Shown here: positions 9,698 to 16,157 of the stretch, one piece after another
Numbering within the stretch: the stretch's first letter is position 1
Layout: every line of letters starts with the position of its first letter
Assembly: GCA_041605955.1 (NCBI GenBank)
Contig: JBFIXI010000050.1
Location: forward strand, 1 to 29,841
Direction of reading: 5' to 3'
DNA: 29,841 nt
From: JAHEJX01 sp041605955
Lineage (GTDB): Bacteria; Actinomycetota; Acidimicrobiia; Spongiisociales; UBA5794
Notes under the pieces: generated by a model
Database searches by the model: none
Seen by the model: only the letters and a program-made list of their open reading frames with translations
What the model was told of the DNA's origin: nothing
Made by a program: the position numbers and the translations under genes

Positions 9698-10285
9698 CTA
9701 GGTAGCCGTACTCGCCAAGAGGTCCAGGGTGCTGCGTATGTCGGCCTCGCTGCGCAGCCCGAACCAGGTATCGGCGACGACCCCGTCCGCGGTGATCGCG
9801 AACGTCACCGGCTGGCCGAAGACTTCGTACGTGGACCACACCGAGTCATCCAGCGCCCAGAGCACGGCGCCGCTCGGCAGCAACTGCGCGGCCCGCGGCG
9901 TCGTGGCTTCGAGCGAGGCGCGGCCGGCCACCGCCAAGAACGTCACGTCATCGGTGTAGTCGGGGGCGATGGCATCGACAACGGGCAACTCCCGTTGACA
10001 GGTGTGTCACCATTCCGCCCAGAAGACGAGATACACGGGCCGCCCGTGCGACGCCAAGTTGAACTCGCTCCCGTCGGCCAGCATGGTGGTGAAGTCGGGA
10101 GCCGGCGGGCCGGCAACCGAGCCCGCCGGTGCCCGGGTAGTGCCGGCGTCCCCGGGCTCGGTGGTCGGAGCCGCCGTCGTGGTGGATTGGGTCGTCGGGC
10201 TGACGTCGTTGCCGGGCGCGCCGTCGCCCCCGCCGCACGCAGCGGCGACGATCATCAGGGACATCAGCCCGAGGCGAACACGCAT
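9698..10285 (-). CDS. Putative selenoprotein: thioredoxin-fold lipoprotein with in-frame TGA (Sec93) in the CxxC position
   Basis: A 195-residue frame read through one internal TGA (10007-10009). The N terminus MRVRLGLMSLMIVAAAC is a lipoprotein signal with lipid-accepting Cys17, then a Thr/Pro-rich spacer. A TlpA/ResA-like thioredoxin domain runs from APDFTTMLADGSEFNL to the end. The strand VYLVFWAEW runs into TGA, then HTCQRELP, giving W-U-H-T-C where the family has WCxxC with ELP after it. Downstream the same frame is open for 102 codons and keeps the cis-proline motif FGQPVTFAITADG. TGA therefore replaces exactly the nucleophilic cysteine. A hairpin resembling a bacterial SECIS follows. 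TGA ends many neighbouring genes, so the genetic code is standard. The expected role is an extracytoplasmic thiol/selenol oxidoreductase. Alternatives are a TGC-to-TGA mutation or a sequencing error. I see no selA/B/C/D in the window. Confidence 0.75.
9979..9997 (-). promoter_or_regulatory. Candidate bacterial SECIS hairpin
   Basis: On the mRNA strand, nine nucleotides after the UGA there is CAACGGG, loop AGUUG, CCCGUUG: a perfect 7-bp stem with a 5-nt loop. The apical loop starts 16 nt after the UGA and has G as its second nucleotide followed by U. Both properties match what I recall of the bacterial SECIS consensus (short distance from UGA, G in the first two loop positions). It lies inside the coding sequence, as bacterial SECIS elements do. 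Recognition by SelB is inferred. Confidence 0.7.
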
Positions 10286-10292
10286 GTTCGGC

Positions 10293-10298
10293 AATGTA
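10293..10298 (-). promoter_or_regulatory. Possible -10 element for a leaderless selenoprotein mRNA
   Basis: On the minus strand TACATT lies exactly 7 nt before the ATG at 10285, and no Shine-Dalgarno sequence is present. This spacing would place the transcript start on the start codon, as in leaderless actinobacterial mRNAs. No clear -35 box is visible. Confidence 0.35.
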
Positions 10299-10381
10299 AT
10301 CGAGCCAGCTGCATCGCAGAACCCGATAGTGGCGATGTTTCGACAATGTTCACCCGCTTGCGACGATGCACCACCGGTGGC

Positions 10382-10417
10382 ATCACCCCTTTGAGATCAC
10401 CCTTTGACATCACCCCG
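10382..10417. repeat. Short imperfect direct repeats in the trpD-selenoprotein gap
   Basis: Three head-to-tail copies of an ATCACCC-type unit (ATCACCCCTTTGAG, ATCACCCTTTGAC, ATCACCCC) with a 13-14 bp period occupy the 159-bp gap. They could be a regulator site or part of a trpD transcript end; the function is not known. Confidence 0.6.
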
Positions 10418-10444
10418 GGATCGGGCGCTGCTTGACCATGGGGG

Positions 10445-11467
10445 TCAACGCGTTTTGCAGAACTCGACCGCCCGCTCCAGCACCTCCTGGGCCGCACCGC
10501 GGTCGATCGCCTCGGATGCCTTGGTGATCCCTGCCGCGAACCCGTCCGCCAAGCCGGCAACGACGATCGCCGGGGCGGCGTTGACGACGACGACGTCTCG
10601 CGCCGCGCCCGGCGTCCCGGCGAGCACTGCCCGCGTGATCCGCTCGTTGGAGGCGGCATCACCCCCGGCGAGGTCCGCCACGGTGGCCATCGGTACTCCG
10701 AAGTCGGCCGGCCGGAACTGGGCGGTGGTCATCTCGCCATCCCGGATGCGGTGAATGGTCGACAGGCCGGCCGTTGACAGCTCATCGAGACCACCGTGGC
10801 CGTGGAAGACGAAGGCGTACTCGGCACCGCGAGCTTGGAGCACCCCAGCCATTCGCTCCGCCATTGCCGCGTCGGACACCCCGATGGCGGCTCGCTTCGT
10901 TTGAGCCGGGTTGCACAGCGGCCCCAGGAAGTTGAAAACGGTGCGCACGCCGAGCTGGCGCCGCACCGGAGCCGCAAACCGCATCGCCGGGTGATAGGCG
11001 GGAGCGAAGAAGAATCCAAACCCGATTTCTCGGATCATCTCCACGGTCGCATCCGGCGGAAGATCAAGCCGGATCCCGAGCAGCTCGAGGAGATCGGCAC
11101 TGCCCGTCTGAGAAGACGCCGCCCGGTTGCCGTGCTTGGCGATCCTGACCCCGGCTCCGGCGGCGACGAGAGCTGCGGTTGTAGAGATGTTGAACGTCCC
11201 GGCGCGATCGCCGCCGGTGCCGACTAGATCGACGACGTCATCACCCGCATCGACGGTCACCGCCGCCGCGTACATCGCGTCGACGAGGCCTGTCATCTCC
11301 TCGACCGTCTCGCCCTTGGCGCGCAGCCCGATGACGAAGGCGGCGATTTGCGTGTCGGTGGCACGGCCCGCCATCACTTCTGCCATCGTCGCCTGGGCGA
11401 TGTGCCGTCCGAGGTCACGCCCCTCGATCAGCGAGTTGAGAACCTCGGGCCAGTTGAAATTGGACAT
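10445..11467 (-). CDS. trpD: Anthranilate phosphoribosyltransferase
   Basis: A 340-residue enzyme of the usual TrpD length. It transfers the phosphoribosyl group of PRPP to anthranilate in the second step of tryptophan biosynthesis, in the cytoplasm. Key motifs are the PRPP-binding VGTGGD (residues 82-87), NISTTAALVAAGAG, the KHGNRAASS loop (111-119), and FAPAYHPAMR with NFLGPLCNPA, which belong to the anthranilate site. The start is ATG at 11467, with no strong Shine-Dalgarno. No other trp gene is adjacent, so trpD is separated from the rest of the pathway here, as is common in actinobacteria. The downstream neighbour is the selenoprotein gene, after a 159-bp gap. Confidence 0.97.
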   Translation of the reverse strand: MSNFNWPEVLNSLIEGRDLGRHIAQATMAEVMAGRATDTQIAAFVIGLRAKGETVEEMTGLVDAMYAAAVTVDAGDDVVDLVGTGGDRAGTFNISTTAALVAAGAGVRIAKHGNRAASSQTGSADLLELLGIRLDLPPDATVEMIREIGFGFFFAPAYHPAMRFAAPVRRQLGVRTVFNFLGPLCNPAQTKRAAIGVSDAAMAERMAGVLQARGAEYAFVFHGHGGLDELSTAGLSTIHRIRDGEMTTAQFRPADFGVPMATVADLAGGDAASNERITRAVLAGTPGAARDVVVVNAAPAIVVAGLADGFAAGITKASEAIDRGAAQEVLERAVEFCKTR

Positions 11468-11546
11468 GGCCGACGACGATAGCGCCCGAAGGCACGAGGG
11501 AATCGCTGGCCCTCGGCCGCAAGCCTGTCTCCGCCGATCAAGCTCG

Positions 11547-11822
11547 TCAAGCGATCTGGCGGGCTAACCGGCGGCGTTCCTTTTCGGTCATTCCGCCCCA
11601 GACGCCGAATCGGATCTCGGCTTCGATGGCGTACTCGAGGCACTCGAGCTGTACCGGGCAAGTTGCACAGATGGCCAGGGCTTCGGCTTCAGCGGACTTG
11701 GTCTCGGGGAAGAACAGATCTGAGTCTTTGTCGCGGCACGCCGAGAAGACGACCCAGGGCCGTTCCTCGGTTATGGGTGCCGCCAGCATCGCGATTCGAC
11801 GTTCAGGGAGGGTATATGACAT
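11547..11822 (-). CDS. WhiB-family iron-sulfur transcriptional regulator
   Basis: A 91-residue protein with the four WhiB cysteines C29, C52, C55 and C61 (C-x22-C-x2-C-x5-C), which bind a [4Fe-4S] cluster. The GVWGG turn is at 73-77, followed by a basic C-terminal helix (KERRRLARQ) used for DNA binding. WhiB proteins are confined to actinobacteria and their phages and act with the housekeeping sigma factor. The ATG at 11822 has GGAGGT 8 nt upstream. The short length and lack of extensions resemble WhiB1/WhiB2-type members, but I cannot assign the subfamily. The Shine-Dalgarno lies in an inverted repeat (see separate entry). The gene is divergent from the cyclotransferase-like gene. Confidence 0.96.
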   Translation of the reverse strand: MSYTLPERRIAMLAAPITEERPWVVFSACRDKDSDLFFPETKSAEAEALAICATCPVQLECLEYAIEAEIRFGVWGGMTEKERRRLARQIA

Positions 11823-11829
11823 TGTCTGG

Positions 11830-11844
11830 CACCTCCGTGAGGTG
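11830..11844 (-). promoter_or_regulatory. Inverted repeat overlapping the whiB Shine-Dalgarno
   Basis: On the whiB mRNA strand CACCTC, ACG, GAGGTG forms a 6-bp stem with a 3-nt loop. The 3' arm contains the GGAGGT ribosome binding site of whiB. It could partly hide the ribosome binding site, or be a protein-binding palindrome. Confidence 0.6.
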
Positions 11845-11919
11845 TCGCGTCGGTCAGTTCCCGTTGCTCTTATGACGTATTAGCGCCGGCGTCGGTTCCC
11901 AAACCGAGGGGCTCGGGGG

Positions 11920-11950
11920 CGGACAGAAGCTCGGATAGCAGCGCTACAAT
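11920..11950 (+). promoter_or_regulatory. Candidate promoter for the cyclotransferase-like gene
   Basis: A near-consensus -10 hexamer TACAAT lies at 11945-11950. A weak -35 (CGGACA, 4 of 6 matches) is 19 bp upstream. The predicted transcript start near 11957 would give a leader of about 40 nt, leaving room for the strong AAGGAGG at 11986-11992. Confidence 0.4.
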
Positions 11951-11985
11951 TCTGGATCTCGTACGTAGTTGGTTGGTATCGACGC

Positions 11986-11992
11986 AAGGAGG
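11986..11992 (+). promoter_or_regulatory. Strong Shine-Dalgarno fixing a CTG start
   Basis: AAGGAGG sits 4 nt before a CTG codon at 11997. Starting there makes the protein begin MLYFAY, as gamma-glutamylcyclotransferase-like proteins normally do. The upstream in-frame TTG at 11973 has no ribosome binding site, and the first downstream ATG (12039) would delete the first strand. Confidence 0.65.
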
Positions 11993-11996
11993 CATC

Positions 11997-12443
11997 CTGC
12001 TCTACTTCGCGTACACGGCGCGCATCGCACCGGACGAGATGGCAACGGTTGCACCCGGCGCAGAGTTTCAGTTCATCGCCCACTTGCCTCAATGGGGCCT
12101 CGACTTCCCAATGACATCCCGCACCTGGAAAGGGGGGCTCCCCACCGTCAAGCCCGAAGAGGGCTCAACAGTCTGGGGCGCAGTCTTCAAAGTCCCTGAG
12201 GAGGACTTCGATTCGCTCGACGCCGTCGAGTCGAGTGAGAAACGGACCGCAACAACGGTCGAGGCAATGGACCGCAATGGGAAGCGCCATCAGGTCACCC
12301 TGCATGTCCACCAAGGCAAGCGCAACGGCTCCCACCCACCTTCGCCTGAGTACCTCCAGCTGATGCTGTCGGGCTCGCGGCACTGGAGTCTTCCCGCCGG
12401 TTGGATCGCAGGTCTCGAAGAGCACTTGCGGAACGGGGCCTGA
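11997..12443 (+). CDS. Gamma-glutamylcyclotransferase-like protein (GGCT/AIG2-like fold)
   Basis: A 148-residue protein if translation begins at CTG 11997. It opens with LYFAYTARIAPDEM, the counterpart of the family's (L)YFAYGSNM substrate-binding loop, and later has VWGAVFKVPEEDFDSLDAVES, where the family places its catalytic glutamate after LD. GGCT-like enzymes cyclise gamma-glutamyl groups to 5-oxoproline, but many members have unknown substrates. The change of YGSN to YTAR in the glycine loop suggests altered specificity or loss of the classic activity. The family fold is well supported by motif order and size; the reaction is not. The gene overlaps the next open frame by about 40 bases and is divergent from whiB. 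Confidence 0.7.
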   Translation: MLYFAYTARIAPDEMATVAPGAEFQFIAHLPQWGLDFPMTSRTWKGGLPTVKPEEGSTVWGAVFKVPEEDFDSLDAVESSEKRTATTVEAMDRNGKRHQVTLHVHQGKRNGSHPPSPEYLQLMLSGSRHWSLPAGWIAGLEEHLRNGA

Positions 12444-12823
12444 TCGGTCTCCGATCCCAACTCAGCGTCAATTGGGGGGCCATAGCTCTCGGGACGATGG
12501 CCGGGCTCGGCACCGCCCTGGCCGCCTTCCTGGTCTTGGGCGCCACAGGACTGGCGGATGCCGGCAGCGGCGCCGCCGCCCTGATCTTCCTGCAGTACTC
12601 CGCCCAGGTGGTGGCCGGGTTCTTGGCCGGCCGCCTCTCCGCCGAAGGGCGGGCCTTCCACGGCAGCATGGCCGGCATGTTGATGGCGGCGATCGGGGCG
12701 GCCATCGGGCTGGGTTTCTCCGGCACCAAAGCCAGCCTGGGCCTCGTGGTCATCGCCCTTGTCGTAGGGGCCATCATGGGCAGCGCCGGCGGCGCTCTCG
12801 CCCAGTGGCGCGCCGACGGCTGA
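12401..12823 (+). CDS. Small multi-pass membrane protein
   Basis: Up to 140 residues with four hydrophobic segments: about residues 25-52, 58-72, 86-104 and 112-133 (for example WGAIALGTMAGLGTALAAF, LGLVVIALVVGAIMGSAGGA). They are rich in Gly and Ala, which suggests tightly packed helices. The overall size and four-helix pattern recall TIGR04086/YrzE-type small membrane proteins, but I do not claim that family. The start is uncertain. The longest frame begins at TTG 12401, inside the previous gene; the first ATG is 12497, within helix 1; CTG 12440 at the upstream stop is also possible. It ends 57 bp before RNase P RNA. Confidence 0.65.
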   Translation: MDRRSRRALAERGLIGLRSQLSVNWGAIALGTMAGLGTALAAFLVLGATGLADAGSGAAALIFLQYSAQVVAGFLAGRLSAEGRAFHGSMAGMLMAAIGAAIGLGFSGTKASLGLVVIALVVGAIMGSAGGALAQWRADG

Positions 12824-12880
12824 GAGACGTCCCGTCCGCAACGTCTACCCAACGCTCCTATCCTGGTGTACGGTTCTCAG

Positions 12881-13220
12881 GCGCGAGCCCGGCAGACGGT
12901 CGCGGCGTCTCTGCCACGCAGTGGCGTCGAGGAAAGTCCGGACTCCATAGGGCACGATGCTGGCTAACGGCCAGGCGGGGCGACCCGACGGAAAGTGCAG
13001 CAGAGAGCAAACCGCCGATGGGCGCCTCCGGGCGCTACAGGCAAGGGTGAAACGGTGGTGTAAGAGACCACCAGCGCCGCAGGTGACTGCGGCGGCTCGG
13101 CAAACCCCATTGGGAGCAAGGCCAAGCGTGGACAGAGTGGACCCGCTCGTTACGTCCCAGGTAGGCCGCACAGATAGATGACCGTCCACGACAGAATCCG
13201 GCTTATCGCCCGGCTCGCGC
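12881..13220 (+). ncRNA. rnpB: RNase P RNA, bacterial class A
   Basis: The catalytic RNA of RNase P, which removes tRNA 5' leaders. The ends GCGCGAGCC (12881-12889) and GGCTCGCGC (13212-13220) pair to form P1. The diagnostic GAGGAAAGTCCGGACTCC is at 12929-12946. GGGTGAAACGGTG follows near 13046, AGATAGATGACCGTCC near 13172, and the universally conserved ACAGAATCCGGCTTA at 13191-13205. The length of about 340 nt and the element order fit class A. Ends are set by P1 pairing. A weak -10-like TACGGT lies 6 nt upstream of the proposed 5' end. No clear rho-independent terminator is visible in 13221-13326. Confidence 0.97.
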
Positions 13221-13326
13221 CTGAACCTGCTGCCCTCGCAACGACTACGCGCGACTACGCCTGAACGGGGCCAGAACGGGCTGCAGTTGGGCGATGCTCG
13301 CTCGCAAGCGGCGTTCCCGCCCTATC

Positions 13327-14199
13327 TCAACCCCAGTCGGACATCACCACGTAGGCGCCGGTGGAAGCGGTGCCGATCTCGTTGCGCGCGGTGAACGTAG
13401 CCAGCATCGCCATGTCGTTGTCGTCCGTGGGCATCAGTTGGGTCGCCGCCACCCGCACGAAGATGGGGTGTCCTGAAGGATGCAAGAACCGGATGTCCAC
13501 CGGATCCGGCTCACCTGCGATCAACTTGTTCCAGTGCACCAGGTCGTTGGGATGAAGGAGCTCTTCGATCGGGATATCGGCGACTTCGCCAATTGAACGG
13601 CCCAGCGCCTCGACTACCGCCGGTTCCATGAAGATGAAGGAGCCGTCAGCCGCAACCACCGCCGTTCCAATCTGGTTGACGGCGTCCTCGGATGCGGCAG
13701 GCTTGGGCTCGTCTGCTTGGACGGTTTGAGCGGAAGGCCACGGCGTCAAACCGGCCGTCTCGGCCACGCGTTGGCGTTCGTGGTCCTTGCGACCCATGGC
13801 AAATGCCACCGACCGCTCAAGATCTTCCGGGCTGACCGCCCCTTTGACCAGGTAGTCCTGGGCACCCCCCATGATGGCGGCCCGCGCCATCTCGGCATCT
13901 TCGTGAGACGAGAGAATGACTATGGGGACCAATGGATCAGCTCGCCGCACGCCGGCCAGGCTATCGAGGCCGTCGGCATCGGGTAGAACCAGATCGAGCA
14001 GGACGCAGGCGGGGGGCTCGCGATCTATCTCTTCGATGGCCTGTTCGAGGCTACGGGCGTGACGGACTTCGGCCACTTCATTGGGAGGCCATATGTCGGC
14101 CAACATCGACTTGACGAGGCGCAGATGCAGCGGATTGTCTTCGACCAGCAGCAAGTCGGGCATCAAGCGATGCCGCTTGAAAGCTGAATGCTCGCTCAT
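13327..14199 (-). CDS. Response regulator with receiver and PAS-like domains
   Basis: A 290-residue protein. The N-terminal receiver domain (about residues 14-135) has acidic pair E20/D21, phosphoacceptor D69 in VLLDLVLPDADG, switch S97/S98 and K119. After a linker, a PAS-like domain (about 175-275) reads VNQIGTAVVAADGSFIFMEP and ends in VRVAATQLMPTDDNDMAMLATF. There is no DNA-binding, GGDEF or kinase output domain. The ATG at 14199 is preferred over the internal ATG 14163 because GGGGAGAAGAG precedes it. No kinase gene is adjacent, so this is an orphan regulator, probably acting through protein contacts or in a phosphorelay. The PAS ligand is unknown. Confidence 0.85.
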   Translation of the reverse strand: MSEHSAFKRHRLMPDLLLVEDNPLHLRLVKSMLADIWPPNEVAEVRHARSLEQAIEEIDREPPACVLLDLVLPDADGLDSLAGVRRADPLVPIVILSSHEDAEMARAAIMGGAQDYLVKGAVSPEDLERSVAFAMGRKDHERQRVAETAGLTPWPSAQTVQADEPKPAASEDAVNQIGTAVVAADGSFIFMEPAVVEALGRSIGEVADIPIEELLHPNDLVHWNKLIAGEPDPVDIRFLHPSGHPIFVRVAATQLMPTDDNDMAMLATFTARNEIGTASTGAYVVMSDWG

Positions 14200-14356
14200 C
14201 TCTTCTCCCCAGTCAGCGGCCGGTGCCTACCGCCTGCCTTTACCTTCGGCGCAAGCCGCTCAATCCTTGACGATAACTGTCCGTAGCCGGCTCATTGACG
14301 AGTCCACCTCATGCTCCGCCACAGCAGCCCTTCTCGGATTCTGACGATTCATCGAG

Positions 14357-15022
14357 TCATCCGGAGTAGGGCTGAGCGCCCTCATGGACCGCGCGATAGG
14401 CCAGCCAGCCGATCACGGCTCCGATGATGGGCGCCGTCAGCCAGATGAAGGCGTCTCCCCACTCGTTGCCAAAGAGCGCAGAGCCGAGGCTGCGCGCCGG
14501 GTTCACCGAGGCGCCGGTGAGCCGAAAGGCCGCCAGGTGAATCATGACCAATGTCATCGAGATCGCCAGCAGTGCACCCGTTCCGTAGGACTCGCTCTTG
14601 GTTGACCGCAGAATCACGGCCACGAACACGGCAGTGAGCAGGATCTCAATCAGGTAGGCGCCGAAGAAACCCAGATCGGCTGCCGCGCCGCGCCTGGTGG
14701 CGGTCCCGGCGACCGAAGCCGTGTCCGAGGTCATCAATAACGCCATTCCCGCCAAGGCATATCCAATCACCTGGGCGGCCACGTAGCCGAGAAGAGTGTT
14801 GGAGTCGATGCGCCTGTCGAGAAACGCTCCCAGGCTCACGACTGGATTGAAGTAGCCGCCCGATTTCTCCCCGAACGAGTACAAGCCGGCCAACAGGGCC
14901 AGGCCAAATCCGAACGAGATCACCAACAGGTTGCCGTTCGACGACAGGATGGCCAGCCCGCCGCCGAAAAGCAGGACGAAGGAGCCAAGCGTCTCTGCGA
15001 TCACCGCCTTGGAATCGGACAT
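14357..15022 (-). CDS. Aquaporin / MIP-family channel
   Basis: A 221-residue membrane protein with six helices and two half-membrane loops, the MIP architecture. The first helix carries AETLGSFVLLFGGG. The first pore motif is NPV (residues 59-61, in GGYFNPVVSLG) in place of NPA. The second is the canonical NPA with Arg (174-177, in GASVNPARSLG). The family forms pores for water, glycerol or other small neutral solutes. A bulky Val in the first motif is seen in some bacterial members and may affect selectivity, so the solute is left open. The ATG at 15022 has GGGGAGGG just upstream. It is a monocistronic gene, tandem with the response regulator. Confidence 0.92.
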   Translation of the reverse strand: MSDSKAVIAETLGSFVLLFGGGLAILSSNGNLLVISFGFGLALLAGLYSFGEKSGGYFNPVVSLGAFLDRRIDSNTLLGYVAAQVIGYALAGMALLMTSDTASVAGTATRRGAAADLGFFGAYLIEILLTAVFVAVILRSTKSESYGTGALLAISMTLVMIHLAAFRLTGASVNPARSLGSALFGNEWGDAFIWLTAPIIGAVIGWLAYRAVHEGAQPYSG

Positions 15023-15143
15023 GTACCCTCCCCTCGGCTGTGCACGCCGCCCCAGACCCTATCTTCTTGCGGTTCAATGCGCTGGATCGATCACGCTTCC
15101 CGCCTAGTCTCGGCACAGCAGGCCATTTACACGGGAGCCATCA

Positions 15144-16157
15144 GTGACGGAGTTCGCCTATTTCTGCGGCCACGAGCAGTTCCAGCCCGAGACGCTAGTC
15201 GACCATGCACGCATCGCAGAGCAGGCCGGGTTCGACTGGCTGGTCGTGTCGGAGCACTTCCATCCCTGGGTGGACGACGTTTCTGCCTCCGGTTACGCCT
15301 TCGCCACCATCGCCGCAATGGCAGGGGTAACCGAACGCGTGCAGATCGCCACCGGCGTCACTACGCCGTTGTTTCGCTATCACCCGGGCGTGGTCGCCCA
15401 GGCGAGCGCTACGCTCGATCGCCTGAGCGAAGGTCGTTTCAACCTCGGAGTGGGCACCGGCGAGAACCTCAATGAAGGCCCGCTGGGCCTGCCCTTTCCG
15501 AAGTACGCCGAGCGAGCCGCCCGCATGCGGGAAGCTCTCACGATCATGCGGCGCCTTCTCGACGGGGAGAAGCTCAGCTACGAGGGCGAGTACTACACAA
15601 CGGACCGCGCCAAGCTGTACAGCCCGCCGACTCGTCGGCTGCCAATCTGGATGGCGGCTGGTGGCCCCAAGTCGGCGGCACTGGCCGCCGAGCTGGCCGA
15701 CGGCATCATCACCAGCGTGAAGGTTCCCGCAGAGACCCGAGAGAGAGTCATCGATCCCGCGCACCGGGCGGCCGCAGCAGCGGGGAAGCCCGATCCGCGG
15801 ATACTGGCCAGCCGCTGGACGGTACTGGCTCACGATAAAGATGAGGCCTGGGAGGCGCTCGGTGCCTGGCGCGGCTTGCGCGCTCCTGGCCGGCTAGAAG
15901 CGGTAGACCCCATGGAGCTGAGGCTCAGGGCCGACGAGATGGATCGGGACGAGATCCTGGGCCGCTACAGCATTGCGAGTCGGCCCGAGGACTACGTCAA
16001 GATCTATTTGCCTCTTGTGGAGTTCGGTGCCGACGTCGTCACCATTCAAACCACGTCGCTCAACCAAGAGGACACCATACGGATGCTGGGAGCAGAGGTC
16101 TTGCCGGAGCTGCGGGCGGCTGCTGCCGAGCCGGCGACGGAGCGCCTCAGTCGATAG
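15144..16157 (+). CDS. F420-dependent LLM-class oxidoreductase (glucose-6-phosphate dehydrogenase-like subfamily)
   Basis: A 337-residue TIM-barrel enzyme of the luciferase-like monooxygenase superfamily. Characteristic stretches are DWLVVSEHFHPWVDD near the N terminus, ATGVTTPLFRYHPGVVAQ, RFNLGVGTGENLNEGPLG, and PIWMAAGGPKSAALAAELADG. These closely follow the F420-dependent subfamily typified by FGD (TIGR03557-like). It should transfer hydride between coenzyme F420 and an organic substrate in the cytoplasm; the substrate is not determined and need not be glucose 6-phosphate. The start is GTG at 15144, with GGGAG 6 nt upstream. Its last 11 bases overlap the 3' end of the convergent lipoprotein gene. 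Confidence 0.93.
   Translation: MTEFAYFCGHEQFQPETLVDHARIAEQAGFDWLVVSEHFHPWVDDVSASGYAFATIAAMAGVTERVQIATGVTTPLFRYHPGVVAQASATLDRLSEGRFNLGVGTGENLNEGPLGLPFPKYAERAARMREALTIMRRLLDGEKLSYEGEYYTTDRAKLYSPPTRRLPIWMAAGGPKSAALAAELADGIITSVKVPAETRERVIDPAHRAAAAAGKPDPRILASRWTVLAHDKDEAWEALGAWRGLRAPGRLEAVDPMELRLRADEMDRDEILGRYSIASRPEDYVKIYLPLVEFGADVVTIQTTSLNQEDTIRMLGAEVLPELRAAAAEPATERLSR

Noticed and set aside
9642..10009. The selenoprotein region read as a truncated lipoprotein plus a separate short thioredoxin fragment starting at TTG 9988
   Set aside because: Both parts are in one frame and together give an intact thioredoxin fold. The fragment alone would lack the active site and has no ribosome binding site.
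10007..10009. TGA read as Trp or Gly under an alternative code
   Set aside because: TGA is the stop codon of numerous neighbouring genes, including those with ATGA overlaps, and Trp is encoded by TGG throughout.
13221..13326. Terminator for RNase P RNA or a small gene
   Set aside because: I found no convincing stem-loop with a T run and no open frame with a ribosome binding site.
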